From Anaerolineaceae bacterium (GTDB lineage Bacteria > Chloroflexota > Anaerolineae > Aggregatilineales > Phototrophicaceae), in assembly GCA_028818375.1 (NCBI GenBank), contig JAPPOB010000009.1, forward strand, positions 62,001 to 126,000: DNA of 64,000 nt. Reading direction: 5' to 3'. Under the pieces are notes generated by a model. The model was not told the DNA's origin. It did no database searches and saw only the letters and a program-made list of their open reading frames with translations. The translations under genes were made by a program, and so were the position numbers. Positions 18,913-27,538 of this stretch are shown here, piece by piece. Numbering within the stretch: the first letter of the stretch is position 1; each line of letters opens with the position of its first letter.

Positions 18913-19839
18913 CTAAACCGGGATGCCCAGGTCCGCCGCGCCGGTTTCCGAGGTCACGGCAGCCGGACTGTAGCGCCGGATGATGTCCCGGGCGATGGCG
19001 GCGCGGCGCACGCGTTCCCGCCCCAAGGCTACGGCCGTGGCCTGCAAATGGTATCCCGAGGGGTAGATGTTGGGTGAATTGCGCAAACCCAGCTTGACAT
19101 ACATGGGCGACGCCACGCGGATCATCTCCGGTATCTCGTAGTATCGCACAAAGCCGCCGAAGTCGTCAGGCGCTTCCACGTAGATATCCAGGGGCAGTTT
19201 GCAGGCCTGGCGAATGGCCGCCAGCTGGGGCAGCGAAAGATCGGTGGGTGTGTTGTAGGTGCCGGCCCCCAGTTGCTCCATCCAGCGCACCGCCAGGGCG
19301 TTGGCCGGGCCCATCTGCACTGAAATCTTGAGTACCAGGTCCGCCGGCAATTCACCGGCCCTTTTCATCTCGTTCACCAGCCACAGCAGGCCTTCGTCCG
19401 CCACCAGCACCGAGCGCAGGCCCAACGCGCAGGCCCGTCTAATGTCCTCGACCGCATGGACCACCTGCTCCATGCCGCGCAGGCGCGCGCCGAGGTTCCT
19501 GCCCGCGCTGGCCACCACCTGCGCGCCGGTGTCCCAGGCGGCCCGTGGCCCGACAAAGAGACTGACCTCGATGCCCGCTTCACGCCCGAGTTGCGCCATC
19601 TCCCGTATTTCGGCGTCGGTTTGCAGCATGATGCCGCTGCCCTGTGAAACGCGATGAATGCGCGTCTGTTGCGCCTCGGCTTCTTCCAGCACTGCGCGCA
19701 GCACTTCCGGCCCCTCGCAACTGGGGATTTCGATGCGCCATTGCGCGCCGTCGGGAAAGCGCTTCGTCGAGTCGGGCAGGTCGCCCGGATCGCCGCCGGG
19801 CAGACCCAGACGGCTCAGGAAATCTCGCGTCGCCTGCAT
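18913..19839 (-). CDS. Probable U32-peptidase-like TIM-barrel protein
   Basis: A 308-residue protein without signal peptide. The ATG at 19839 begins one base after the stop of the upstream SMP-30 gene, which fixes the start. Stretches such as IMLQTDAEIREMAQLGREAGIEVSLF, LRSVLVADEGLLWLVNEM and LGAGTYNTPTDLSLPQLAAIR fit a TIM barrel related to the U32 peptidase/collagenase-like group, in which many members have no proven protease activity. I cannot see the classical U32 signature motif. The neighbour is a lactonase-type enzyme, so a role in sugar or small-molecule catabolism is also possible. Function is uncertain. Confidence 0.45.
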   Translation of the reverse strand: MQATRDFLSRLGLPGGDPGDLPDSTKRFPDGAQWRIEIPSCEGPEVLRAVLEEAEAQQTRIHRVSQGSGIMLQTDAEIREMAQLGREAGIEVSLFVGPRAAWDTGAQVVASAGRNLGARLRGMEQVVHAVEDIRRACALGLRSVLVADEGLLWLVNEMKRAGELPADLVLKISVQMGPANALAVRWMEQLGAGTYNTPTDLSLPQLAAIRQACKLPLDIYVEAPDDFGGFVRYYEIPEMIRVASPMYVKLGLRNSPNIYPSGYHLQATAVALGRERVRRAAIARDIIRRYSPAAVTSETGAADLGIPV

Positions 19840-19840
19840 A

Positions 19841-20701
19841 TCAACCACCCCAGGCAGGTTCCGGCAGTCCCCTGACCCCGGGACGGACCCGATAGAGGCC
19901 ACCGGCCTGCTCCTGCTGCCCCCCGTGTTTGAGCATATCCGTGCGCGCCGTGGTGATGTACAGGTCTTCCAGGTCAGGGCCGCCAAACATGACGCTGCTG
20001 GTGCAGGAGGCTGGCACGGCAATCTCGTCGATGACGCGACCCTGCGGGTCATAACGGACGACCTTCCAGCCGCCCCAGTGCGCCGCCCAGACGCAGCCCT
20101 CGCTGTCGACGGTCAGACCATCCGGCATGCCATCCGCAGGATTTGTTTCTGCGAAGGGACGTTCGTTACTGACGTCACCGGTCTCGGGATCAAAGTCCCG
20201 GACGCGAATGCCAATTTTGCTGTCGCAATAGTAGAGGACGCGATCGTCCGGACTCCAGCCCAGACCGTTGGAGATGTACACCTGCGGATCAATGGTGTGC
20301 AGGCTGCGGTCAGGGTCGAGGCGGTAGAGCCCGCCAACGGGCTCCTCGCCATCGGCCATCGTCCCGGCCCAGACGCGTCCCTGACGATCCACGGCCGCGT
20401 CGTTGAAGCGGTTGGCCGGCTTGTCCGGTTCGGGGTCGACGATCAGTTCCGGCACGCCGCCTGGTTTCCAGGTGTAAAGGCCATGTTTCATGGCGAGTAC
20501 GAAGCCGCCACTCGCGCGCAGCAGGACCGCGCCAACCTCCTGGCCCACGTCATACTGCCGGTGCTCGCCGCTGGCCGGGTCGAAACGATGCACCTGCTCG
20601 CCCAGGATGTCGACCCAGTAGAGCGCTTGCTCCGCAACGCTCCACATGGGGCCCTCGCCCAGGGTATTGCGGCAATCCAGCACCAGTTCCACGTCAGTCA
20701 T
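19841..20701 (-). CDS. SMP-30/gluconolactonase family protein
   Basis: Six-bladed beta-propeller metal-dependent lactonase, 286 residues. These enzymes hydrolyse sugar lactones such as gluconolactone, or L-arabinonolactone or xylonolactone in pentose oxidation. Family motifs are LGEGPMWSVAEQALYWVDI (metal glutamate), NRFNDAAVDRQGRVWAGTM (metal asparagine region) and SNGLGWSPDDRVLYYCDS (metal asparagine and aspartate). GGGAGG lies 7 bases before the ATG at 20701, so this start is preferred over the ATG at 20707, which would be one base from the ribosome site. It is coupled to the downstream U32-like gene. Arabinose oxidation would fit the GH51 genes nearby, but that is inference. Confidence 0.88.
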   Translation of the reverse strand: MTDVELVLDCRNTLGEGPMWSVAEQALYWVDILGEQVHRFDPASGEHRQYDVGQEVGAVLLRASGGFVLAMKHGLYTWKPGGVPELIVDPEPDKPANRFNDAAVDRQGRVWAGTMADGEEPVGGLYRLDPDRSLHTIDPQVYISNGLGWSPDDRVLYYCDSKIGIRVRDFDPETGDVSNERPFAETNPADGMPDGLTVDSEGCVWAAHWGGWKVVRYDPQGRVIDEIAVPASCTSSVMFGGPDLEDLYITTARTDMLKHGGQQEQAGGLYRVRPGVRGLPEPAWGG

Positions 20702-20858
20702 CGGCATGCCTCCCTCATGACAGCGCGCTCAGCCTACCGGTTTTCAGCGCAGGCGGCAACGCATGTCACGATTCAGCGCAATGGTGCATACGGGCACTTG
20801 ACCGCGCCAAACGCCCGCATACCATTGCTTCAGCTACAGGACTTCCGGAACGACTTCC

Positions 20859-21437
20859 ATGTTGAATATTGGTGTGCTGGCCCTGCAGGGCGCTTTCATC
20901 GAACACGTACACATGTTGCGACGCGCCGGCGCCGTCGCCGTCGAGGTACGTCTGCCGGAAGAACTGCAAGGGCTGGACGGGCTGATCATTCCGGGCGGGG
21001 AGAGCACCACCATCGGCAAACTGGCCGTCAGCGCCGGTCTGGTCGCGCCATTGCGGGAATTTGCCGGTTCGCGGCCCACCTGGGGCACCTGCGCCGGCAT
21101 GATTTTTCTCGCGCGCGAACTGGACCATCACGCCCAGCCCATTCTGGGGCTGATGGACATCCGCGTGGACCGCAACGCCTTTGGCCGCCAACTCGACAGC
21201 TTCGAGATGGAACTGCAGATCCCGGTTCTGGGCGATGCGCCCTGGCACGCCATTTTCATTCGCGCGCCCGTGGTGACCGGCGCGGGAGATGACGTTGAGG
21301 TGCTGGCGCGCCTTGCGGACGGGCGAATCGTCGCCGTACGCCAGGGACATCTGCTGGCCACCGCCTTCCACCCCGAGTTGACCGATGATCTGCGTTTTCA
21401 CACCTGGTTTCTGCAACTGGCGCAACAGGCCGGTTAA
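20859..21437 (+). CDS. pdxT: Pyridoxal 5'-phosphate synthase glutaminase subunit PdxT
   Basis: Class I glutamine amidotransferase of the DXP-independent vitamin B6 pathway. It hydrolyses glutamine and passes ammonia to the PdxS synthase core. At 192 residues it is full length. The nucleophile is C78 in WGTCAGM; the His-Glu pair is in FHPEL near the C-terminus; the GLIIPGGESTTIGKL oxyanion region is intact. The usual partner pdxS is not adjacent; the next genes are an acidic protein and mgtE. It is divergent from the SMP-30 gene across 157 bases that hold no other gene. Confidence 0.95.
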   Translation: MLNIGVLALQGAFIEHVHMLRRAGAVAVEVRLPEELQGLDGLIIPGGESTTIGKLAVSAGLVAPLREFAGSRPTWGTCAGMIFLARELDHHAQPILGLMDIRVDRNAFGRQLDSFEMELQIPVLGDAPWHAIFIRAPVVTGAGDDVEVLARLADGRIVAVRQGHLLATAFHPELTDDLRFHTWFLQLAQQAG

Positions 21438-21486
21438 TCCCTGCTGAATGTCATTGGCAAAACACGAGGCAATCCCTGGAGAAGTG

Positions 21487-21822
21487 ATGCACGATCCCGA
21501 ATCCCCTCTGGCCATTGCATTGAACTCCTTGTTCGACGATGACGATATATTCGATGAACCGACCGACGAGGAATTGCTCGAGGAAGAGACGGACCTGGAG
21601 GAAGACCTTGAGCCGGTTGATGATGAGGGTTTCGACATCAGCGAGTTCGACGAGGACGATGAAGGATCGCTCTACGGGGACGATGACGAGCTTTATATCG
21701 CCGGTGACGAAGACCTGCCGGATGATCCCGACGATGACGACGGGAACGATGATGACGATGACGAGGACCCGGCCAGTGACCTTGGCGATGAAGTGGGCTG
21801 GTTTCCCCTGAGCCTGAACTGA
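21487..21822 (+). CDS. Extremely acidic protein of unknown function
   Basis: A 111-residue protein with 52 Asp or Glu residues and no Lys or Arg at all. It contains runs such as FDDDDIFDE and GNDDDDDEDP. No membrane segment, signal peptide or known domain is visible; the C-terminus ends neutral and aromatic (GWFPLSLN). GGAG lies 5 bases before the ATG at 21487, which is therefore preferred over the ATG at 21448. The gene lies between pdxT and the magnesium transporter gene mgtE, 42 bases before the latter. A cation-buffering or protein-shielding role is conceivable but unproven. It could also be a low-complexity product without a discrete fold. Confidence 0.7.
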   Translation: MHDPESPLAIALNSLFDDDDIFDEPTDEELLEEETDLEEDLEPVDDEGFDISEFDEDDEGSLYGDDDELYIAGDEDLPDDPDDDDGNDDDDDEDPASDLGDEVGWFPLSLN

Positions 21823-21864
21823 AACGGACGGGCCAGACCGTCACGAAGTCGAACTGGAGGTATG

Positions 21865-23229
21865 ATGGCCACGCCTCATGAACAATTGCAACCCAGGGTC
21901 GATGAAGCCATTGACGCCGGCGAAATGGCGCGTCTGCGACAGTTGCTGGCGGACCATCACCCCGCCGACGTCGCCGACTTGCTCGAGCGCATGGAGTCGG
22001 CACAGCAACACCGCATTTTTCAACTGCTGGATGATGAACTGGCCGCCAGTGTCCTGGACGAAATCGGACGCGACGCCACGCGCGACCTGCTGGACAGACT
22101 GCCCGCAGACAATGCCGCCCTGTTGCTGGGCCGGTTGCCGATGGACGACGCGGCCGAAATTCTCGCCGAGGACGTGCCGGAAAAGAAGGACGAACTGCTG
22201 GCGGCAATGGACCGGGAAAAGGCCGCCGGTATTCAGCGGCTGCTGCGCTATCCACCGGACAGCGCCGGTCATCTCATGACCGAACACTACGTGGCCCTTC
22301 AGGCTGACATGTCTGCCACGGAAGCCCTGGCCGAGGTGCGCCGCATGGACGAGACAGCGGAAACTGTCAGCGAACTCTACGTGCTGGATGACGAACGTCA
22401 GTTGTTGGGAGTCATCTCCCTGCGCGAACTGATCAACCTGCCGCCGGCCGTCAGGGTTGGCGACCACATGACGACCCGCGTGATCAGCGTTCACCCGGAA
22501 ACTGACCAGGAACACGTGGCCCGCGAGGTAGCACAGTACGACATTCTCGCCATCCCCGTCGTGGACAGCGGACGCCGGCTGCTGGGCATCATCACCGTTG
22601 ACGACATTATCGACGTGCTGGTTGAGGAAAACTCCGAGGACATCCTGCGCTTCGGCGCCGTCGAAAGCGGCAGCGTGGACCAGCCCTATTTCACCGTGCC
22701 CTTGATGCGCGTATTGCGCAATCGCTTTGGCTGGTTGCTCTTGCTCATGGTCGCCGACACCCTGACCGGCGCCGTGCTGCGTCAGTTCAGCACGCGGCTG
22801 GCCGCCGTCGTGCAACTTTCCTTTTACATTCCACTGCTGATCGGCACGGGCGGCAACACCGGCGCGCAGACGGTTTCGACCATCATTCGCGGCCTTGCCA
22901 TCCGCGACGTGCATTTCAGCGACCTGTGGCGCGTACTGCGCCGTGAGTTGCTGGGCGGCCTGTTGCTGGGCCTTGCCCTGAGCCTGGTCGCCGGGGCCCG
23001 CGCCTGGCTCTGGGACCGCGACCTGCAACTGGCACTGGTGGTCGGCATCTCGATCGTCGTGATTTGCACCTGGTCCAACGTGATGGGTTCCCTCATTCCC
23101 TTGCTGGCCAGTCGCCTGGGCATCGATCCGGCGGTGGTCTCCGCGCCCATGATTTCCACGCTTGTGGATTCCAGCGGGCTGTTCATCTATCTGAGCATCG
23201 CCGGACTTCTCTTGACCGGCGCCATTTAG
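21865..23229 (+). CDS. mgtE: Magnesium transporter MgtE
   Basis: Mg2+-gated channel-like importer, 454 residues. The cytoplasmic N domain (residues about 15-130, LADHHPADVADLLERM) is followed by a pair of CBS domains (VVALQADMSATEALAEVR to DIIDVLVEE), a connecting helix, and five membrane helices beginning near WLLLLMVADTLTGAVL. The pore signature LLIGTGGNTGAQTVSTIIRGLA is intact. GGAGG at 21856-21860 gives a good spacer to the ATG at 21865; the ATG at 21862 is only one base from it. Cytosolic magnesium normally closes the channel through the N and CBS domains. The C-terminus meets a convergent gene 4 bases away. Confidence 0.95.
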   Translation: MATPHEQLQPRVDEAIDAGEMARLRQLLADHHPADVADLLERMESAQQHRIFQLLDDELAASVLDEIGRDATRDLLDRLPADNAALLLGRLPMDDAAEILAEDVPEKKDELLAAMDREKAAGIQRLLRYPPDSAGHLMTEHYVALQADMSATEALAEVRRMDETAETVSELYVLDDERQLLGVISLRELINLPPAVRVGDHMTTRVISVHPETDQEHVAREVAQYDILAIPVVDSGRRLLGIITVDDIIDVLVEENSEDILRFGAVESGSVDQPYFTVPLMRVLRNRFGWLLLLMVADTLTGAVLRQFSTRLAAVVQLSFYIPLLIGTGGNTGAQTVSTIIRGLAIRDVHFSDLWRVLRRELLGGLLLGLALSLVAGARAWLWDRDLQLALVVGISIVVICTWSNVMGSLIPLLASRLGIDPAVVSAPMISTLVDSSGLFIYLSIAGLLLTGAI

Positions 23230-23233
23230 CGTC

Positions 23234-24229
23234 TCACCGGGCCCGAAGCCGCAGACGTTCAAGAATGCCCCTGCGCCTGGTCGGACGTTCACTGGCCGCT
23301 GAATGAGTCAGCGTGAGCGGACCACCGCCCTGAACGTCGAAGACCGGGCGCAATTCATCGAGCAACTGCTGTCGGTCCGGTGAGGGACTGCGCGCCTGCG
23401 CCAGTTCCCACAACCCGGCGTGCCGCCGATAAAGGGCGCGCGCCTCATCAACACGGGGCGCCCCGTCGCCTTCCTGCGGGACCGCATTGTCCTCAATGTC
23501 GCCATCCCAGCGCCAACGCTCGGGATACCAGTAGTAATAAAGCAGGTAGGGCGTGGGGGTCAGCGCAGAGACGCCGCGCACGTCATATTGCCACAGGGAT
23601 TCGCCGGCCAGACTGGCGGCCTCCGCGCAGAGGCAGAGCGCCTGGGCCGTCAGCAACATGCGCCCCAGGCTCTCCCCTTTCCGCCCCTCGGCGGCGCGCC
23701 GAATGTAGCCGTCGAAGTGCAGGTCGCTGCGCACACATTCGCGAAATATCTCACAGGCCCGATCGAAGCGGCGCTCGTCTTCCAGCGCGATGGCGCTGGT
23801 CAGGCGTAGCAGATTGAGCCACATGGCCTCGACGTGCAACAGGCCCACGTCCCGCTCCAGGCAAGAGTCCACCCGCTGCGCGTAGCCCCGCAGCCATGCC
23901 CCACGCGCCGAAAAGGAGGGATGGTCATGCAGCAGTTCATGGCATTGCGTCTGGAGCAAAAGAGTGACGATCTGCGCAAGATGGCCGACACCTCTCGCCA
24001 TCGCGGTCTCCCCGGATTGCAGCAGTTCCAGGGCGCGTTCACCCGCCTCAAGGTCATCGTTCAGTCGATACAACAGGCTGCCCTGTTGCATTCGCTCCGG
24101 CGCATTGCTCGGCCGGCGACGCACCAGGGCCTCCCAGGCGCCGCGCAGTGAATCGCTGCTGCGCAACTCGCGCGCCCGTCTGCACTGATCGGCACTGAAA
24201 TACAGAGCGTAATGTTGCGGATCAAACAT
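23234..24229 (-). CDS. Alginate-lyase-domain (PF05426-like) toroid protein
   Basis: A 331-residue protein with no signal peptide. The middle and C-terminal region (SAIALEDERRFDRACEIFRE, then AAEGRKGESLGRMLLTAQALCLCAEAASLAG and ESLWQYDVRG) follows the alternating helix layout of alginate-lyase/heparinase-type (alpha/alpha)6 domains, where a large polysaccharide-binding toroid ends in a LW.Y motif. The usual N-terminal secretion signal is missing, so it may act on imported material or have changed function. It is on the minus strand, convergent with mgtE, and not clearly in an operon. Assignment is by pattern only. Confidence 0.5.
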   Translation of the reverse strand: MFDPQHYALYFSADQCRRARELRSSDSLRGAWEALVRRRPSNAPERMQQGSLLYRLNDDLEAGERALELLQSGETAMARGVGHLAQIVTLLLQTQCHELLHDHPSFSARGAWLRGYAQRVDSCLERDVGLLHVEAMWLNLLRLTSAIALEDERRFDRACEIFRECVRSDLHFDGYIRRAAEGRKGESLGRMLLTAQALCLCAEAASLAGESLWQYDVRGVSALTPTPYLLYYYWYPERWRWDGDIEDNAVPQEGDGAPRVDEARALYRRHAGLWELAQARSPSPDRQQLLDELRPVFDVQGGGPLTLTHSAASERPTRRRGILERLRLRAR

Positions 24230-24313
24230 GGGCGTTTACCAGGCTACGCAGGGAAGGGTGGTGGCTGAAGCCAAAGGGATGTTCAGAGGCTCTGACGGGC
24301 ACAATCCCGCGCG

Positions 24314-24661
24314 CTAGAGGTCGTCCAGTTCACCCTGGCGCAAGGCACACTCAAAGGCGCGGCCAATCAGGAGGATCTGCTCCACCCACAGGATGACGTC
24401 TTCCTCGTCCAGCGTGTTCTCCAGCGCTTCGGCCACTTCCTCCGGCGTGCTGTAGTATACTTCCGTGGCCAGGCACGAGACTGCCTGCTGGACCGCATCG
24501 CGGGAAAGCGGTGGATCGCCCTGCATCAACTGTTCGAACCAGCGCGCCACGATCGGGTGCACCTGTTCACAGGCTGAGCCATCGCCCAACTGTTCGTTGG
24601 CCAGGTCCTCAATCGGACGCAACCAGTGCGGAGAATCTTCGTGATCGGGATGATCGCTCAT
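24314..24661 (-). CDS. Small acidic protein of unknown function
   Basis: A 115-residue soluble protein. AAGGA lies 5 bases upstream of the ATG at 24661, which fixes the start. The sequence is rich in Glu, Asp and Leu and looks helical (PLSRDAVQQAVSCLATEVY, then STPEEVAEALENTLDEEDVILW). No domain is recognised. It is divergent from the FAD oxidoreductase gene and separated from the alginate-lyase-like gene by about 84 bases that hold no other feature. Confidence 0.6.
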   Translation of the reverse strand: MSDHPDHEDSPHWLRPIEDLANEQLGDGSACEQVHPIVARWFEQLMQGDPPLSRDAVQQAVSCLATEVYYSTPEEVAEALENTLDEEDVILWVEQILLIGRAFECALRQGELDDL

Positions 24662-24759
24662 GGGTATCCTTGTCTGTGGCGGCGCGCCTGCCCACAGTGT
24701 ACCACTTTTGCGCAATCCCTTCCGTCAGGCATGACCAGGAAACCCGGCCCGTTCCTGCC

Positions 24760-26082
24760 ATGACGACTCCACTCCAGGTCGGCATCATCGGCGCCGGCGT
24801 CACCGGCCTGAGCGCAGCACGAGACCTCGCGCTTGGCGGCCACCAGGTACAGCTTTTTGAAAGCGGGGAACGCGCGGGCGGGCTGGCGGCCGGCTTCCGC
24901 GACGAAGGCTGGGACTGGTACCTGGAGAAATTCTATCACCACTGGTTTGAGGGCGATCGGCACATCCTCCAGCTCATCGAGGAGATGGGTCTGGGCCACA
25001 AGCTGCTTTTCCCACGTCCGAAGACCAGTTACTGGATCGATGGACAAATCTACCGCGCCGAGATTTCGCCCTCGGCCTTGCTGCTGCCGCTTTCGCCCCT
25101 GGCCAGCCTGCGCATGGGACTGGCCGCCCTGCGCCTCAAGACGATGAGGGACTGGCGCCCGCTGGAAAGGGTGACCGCCCACGACTGGCTGCATCGTCAC
25201 ATGGGCCGGGAAGCCTGTGAACGCCTGTGGCAGCCCCTGCTCATCGGCAAGTTCAGCGATCGTTATCGCGAGGTCAACATGGCCTGGCTGTGGGCGCGCA
25301 TCGTATCGCGCAGCCTGCGCCTGGGGACTTTCGAGGGCGGCTTTCAGGCCTTCCTTGACGCCCTCGCCGACGACTGCCGTCACCACGGAGCGGGGATCCG
25401 CTTTAACACGCCCGTGACGCGCGTAACGCAGTCTGGCGACAGGCTCTCCATTGGTCTGAAGAATGGCAGCGAACATCGCTTTGACCGAGTGCTGAGCACC
25501 ACCTCGCCGCGGCTCATGTTGCGCCTCTGTGAAGGACTGGCCGACAGCAGCTACGGCCGGCAACTCTCGGAGTTGCGCAGCATTGGCGGGGTCTGCGTCG
25601 TGCTGGCGCTCAAACGCTCGCTGTTGACCGACGGTACCTACTGGCTCAACCTGCCCGCCACCAGCCCTGACCGCGAGCGCAGCCAGTTTCCCTTTCTCGC
25701 GCTGGTAGAGCACAGCAACTGGATGGACCGTCGTCACTATGGCGGCGACGTACTGGTCTACTGCGGTGACTATGTCCCGCCCGCTCACCTCTGGTTTCAA
25801 CTGGATGAAGAGGCGCTGGTGCAGCGCTTCACTTCCGCCCTGCCGCTCATCAACCCGGACTACCGGCCGGACTGGCTGCGCAAGGCCTGGGTCTTCCGCG
25901 CGCCCTATGCCCAACCTGTGCCCGGCGTCAACTACAGCGGGAAGATTCCTGACCTGAAGACCCCCTGGCCCGGTCTGTACCTGGCCAACATGAGCCAGGT
26001 CTACCCCTGGGACCGCGGCACCAATTACGCCGTCGAACTGGGGCGCCGCGTCGCGCGCCTGATGCAGGACGCGAAGCCCTGA
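24760..26082 (+). CDS. FAD-dependent amine-oxidase/protoporphyrinogen-oxidase-fold oxidoreductase
   Basis: A 440-residue flavoprotein. The N-terminal dinucleotide fold is VGIIGAGVTGLSAARDLA with the downstream acidic residue in QLFESGERAGG, typical of the amine oxidase/phytoene desaturase/UDP-galactopyranose mutase clan. The C-terminal FAD contact reads PGLYLANMSQVYPWDRGTNYAV. The ATG at 24760 has no strong ribosome site but sits just before the nucleotide-binding strand. Such genes often accompany surface polysaccharide or lipid loci, and here UDP-glucose dehydrogenase follows on the same strand 58 bases later. The substrate is unknown. Confidence 0.8.
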   Translation: MTTPLQVGIIGAGVTGLSAARDLALGGHQVQLFESGERAGGLAAGFRDEGWDWYLEKFYHHWFEGDRHILQLIEEMGLGHKLLFPRPKTSYWIDGQIYRAEISPSALLLPLSPLASLRMGLAALRLKTMRDWRPLERVTAHDWLHRHMGREACERLWQPLLIGKFSDRYREVNMAWLWARIVSRSLRLGTFEGGFQAFLDALADDCRHHGAGIRFNTPVTRVTQSGDRLSIGLKNGSEHRFDRVLSTTSPRLMLRLCEGLADSSYGRQLSELRSIGGVCVVLALKRSLLTDGTYWLNLPATSPDRERSQFPFLALVEHSNWMDRRHYGGDVLVYCGDYVPPAHLWFQLDEEALVQRFTSALPLINPDYRPDWLRKAWVFRAPYAQPVPGVNYSGKIPDLKTPWPGLYLANMSQVYPWDRGTNYAVELGRRVARLMQDAKP

Positions 26083-26140
26083 TGCCCACACTCTGTGATA
26101 GACTGGCGCAGCATGTAGCCCGGGAGCTCAGGGGGGTGCG

Positions 26141-27538
26141 GTGAAAATCATCGTTGTCGGCGCCGGTTTCGTAGGCCTCACCCACGCCGCCGTCAGCTCG
26201 GAATACGGCCATGACGTGTGGGCCTGCGACGTAGACCCGGACAGGCTGGCGGCCTTTCGCAGCGCCCGCCGCGAAGCCATTGAGCGCTACGTCAATGAGC
26301 CCGGCCTGGCCGATGTCATCGCGGACAAGATCGGCCGCAGCCTGCACTTCGTGGATGACCTGCGGGATGTGATCGATGGTACGGATGCGATTTTTCTCTG
26401 TCTGCCCACTCCTTCCGGCGCCAATGGCTCGGCCGACCTGAGTTTCTACTTCGACGCCCTGGGCACCATCGCGCCCCTCCTGGCCCAACGTCGGGACCCG
26501 CGTCGGGTGGTCATCATCAACAAAAGTACGGTCCCGGTGGGCACAGCCCGCCGGCTGGAAGGCTTCCTGCGCGAGCACGGCGTGCGCAACTTTGGCATCG
26601 CCTCCAATCCGGAGTTTTTGCCGGAGGGGGAGGCCGTCGCCCGTTCGCGTCACCCGGACCGCGTGGTGGTGGGCGCGGACCGCCAGGAGGACTTCGAGAG
26701 TATTCGTCGTTTGTATTCCCAGTTTCACAATCACGTGCGCATCCAGTACATCGAGACCACCCCCGAGACCGCCGAGGCCATCAAGTACGTCAGCAACACC
26801 CTGCTGCTGACCTACATTTCCTTCTGGAATGGCGTCGGCGCGCGCCTGGCCGAGACCTTTCCCAATGTGCACATGGAAGACCTGAAACGTGGCGTCACCT
26901 CCGATCAACGCATCAGCACCTGGGGCTCTTACGTGTCCAACGGCGCTGGCGGCTCCTGTTTTGGCAAGGACATTCAGTCGCTGGTCCATCAACTGGGAAG
27001 CGCCGGTCAAAACACGGACCTGCTGGAGGCGGTGTATCACATCAACGAATACCAGAAGGTCTACCTGATCGAACGCGCTCGCCAGGAAGCCGGCTATGAC
27101 TTCAGCGGCAAGACCGTCGCCCTGCTGGGTCTGGCATTCAAGAAGAAAACCAACGACGTGCGCGATTCATCCTCCCTGTCCGTGGCACAGGGTCTGCTGG
27201 AAGCTGGCGCCCGCGCGCTGCATGCCTACGATCCCCTGGCCATGGTTGAAGCCAGCCAGGCTCTGGATCCCACGCGCAATCCGCTCTTCGCCCGCATCCG
27301 CTATCACGAGAGCGCCGGGGAGGCGCTCTGCGGCAGCGACTGCCTGTTCATTTCCACCGACTGGGAGGAGTTTCGCGGCCTCTCCGGCAGTATCGAGCGA
27401 CACCTGGCGCCGCCGGCGCTCATCATGGACGGGCGCCGCATGATCCCCGATTATCAGGACCTGTTGCAAAAAGGTTTTCGCTATCTGGCCGTCGGCTCGC
27501 CCTTTCTGCAAGGCAATGAAATAACAAACCGCACATGA
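26141..27538 (+). CDS. UDP-glucose/GDP-mannose 6-dehydrogenase family
   Basis: NAD-dependent oxidation of a nucleotide sugar to the uronic acid, most often UDP-glucose to UDP-glucuronate. It has 465 residues with Rossmann motif VVGAGFVGLTHA, NPEFLPEG, and the catalytic cysteine in GGSCFGKDI (about residue 270). The C-terminal domain carries GLAFKKKTNDVRDS. The start is a GTG at 26141. Its stop overlaps the start of the next gene by ATGA. It could feed the polysaccharide locus at 41.8-52 kb. GDP-mannose specificity cannot be excluded. Confidence 0.9.
   Translation: MKIIVVGAGFVGLTHAAVSSEYGHDVWACDVDPDRLAAFRSARREAIERYVNEPGLADVIADKIGRSLHFVDDLRDVIDGTDAIFLCLPTPSGANGSADLSFYFDALGTIAPLLAQRRDPRRVVIINKSTVPVGTARRLEGFLREHGVRNFGIASNPEFLPEGEAVARSRHPDRVVVGADRQEDFESIRRLYSQFHNHVRIQYIETTPETAEAIKYVSNTLLLTYISFWNGVGARLAETFPNVHMEDLKRGVTSDQRISTWGSYVSNGAGGSCFGKDIQSLVHQLGSAGQNTDLLEAVYHINEYQKVYLIERARQEAGYDFSGKTVALLGLAFKKKTNDVRDSSSLSVAQGLLEAGARALHAYDPLAMVEASQALDPTRNPLFARIRYHESAGEALCGSDCLFISTDWEEFRGLSGSIERHLAPPALIMDGRRMIPDYQDLLQKGFRYLAVGSPFLQGNEITNRT

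Noticed and set aside
19658..21292. Plus-strand frame of over 500 codons across the U32-like and SMP-30 genes
   Set aside because: Low-complexity Arg/Pro/Ala translation without motifs; the minus-strand genes have ribosome sites and family signatures, and pdxT is in another frame.
24658..26091. Long open frame on the minus strand opposite the FAD oxidoreductase, with similar long antisense frames at 43014-44585, 30483-32117, 15454-16692, 1726-2823 and 3245-4021
   Set aside because: These mirror real genes in high-GC DNA. Their translations are rich in Arg, His, Gln and Gly with no family motifs, while the opposite strand carries clear conserved proteins.
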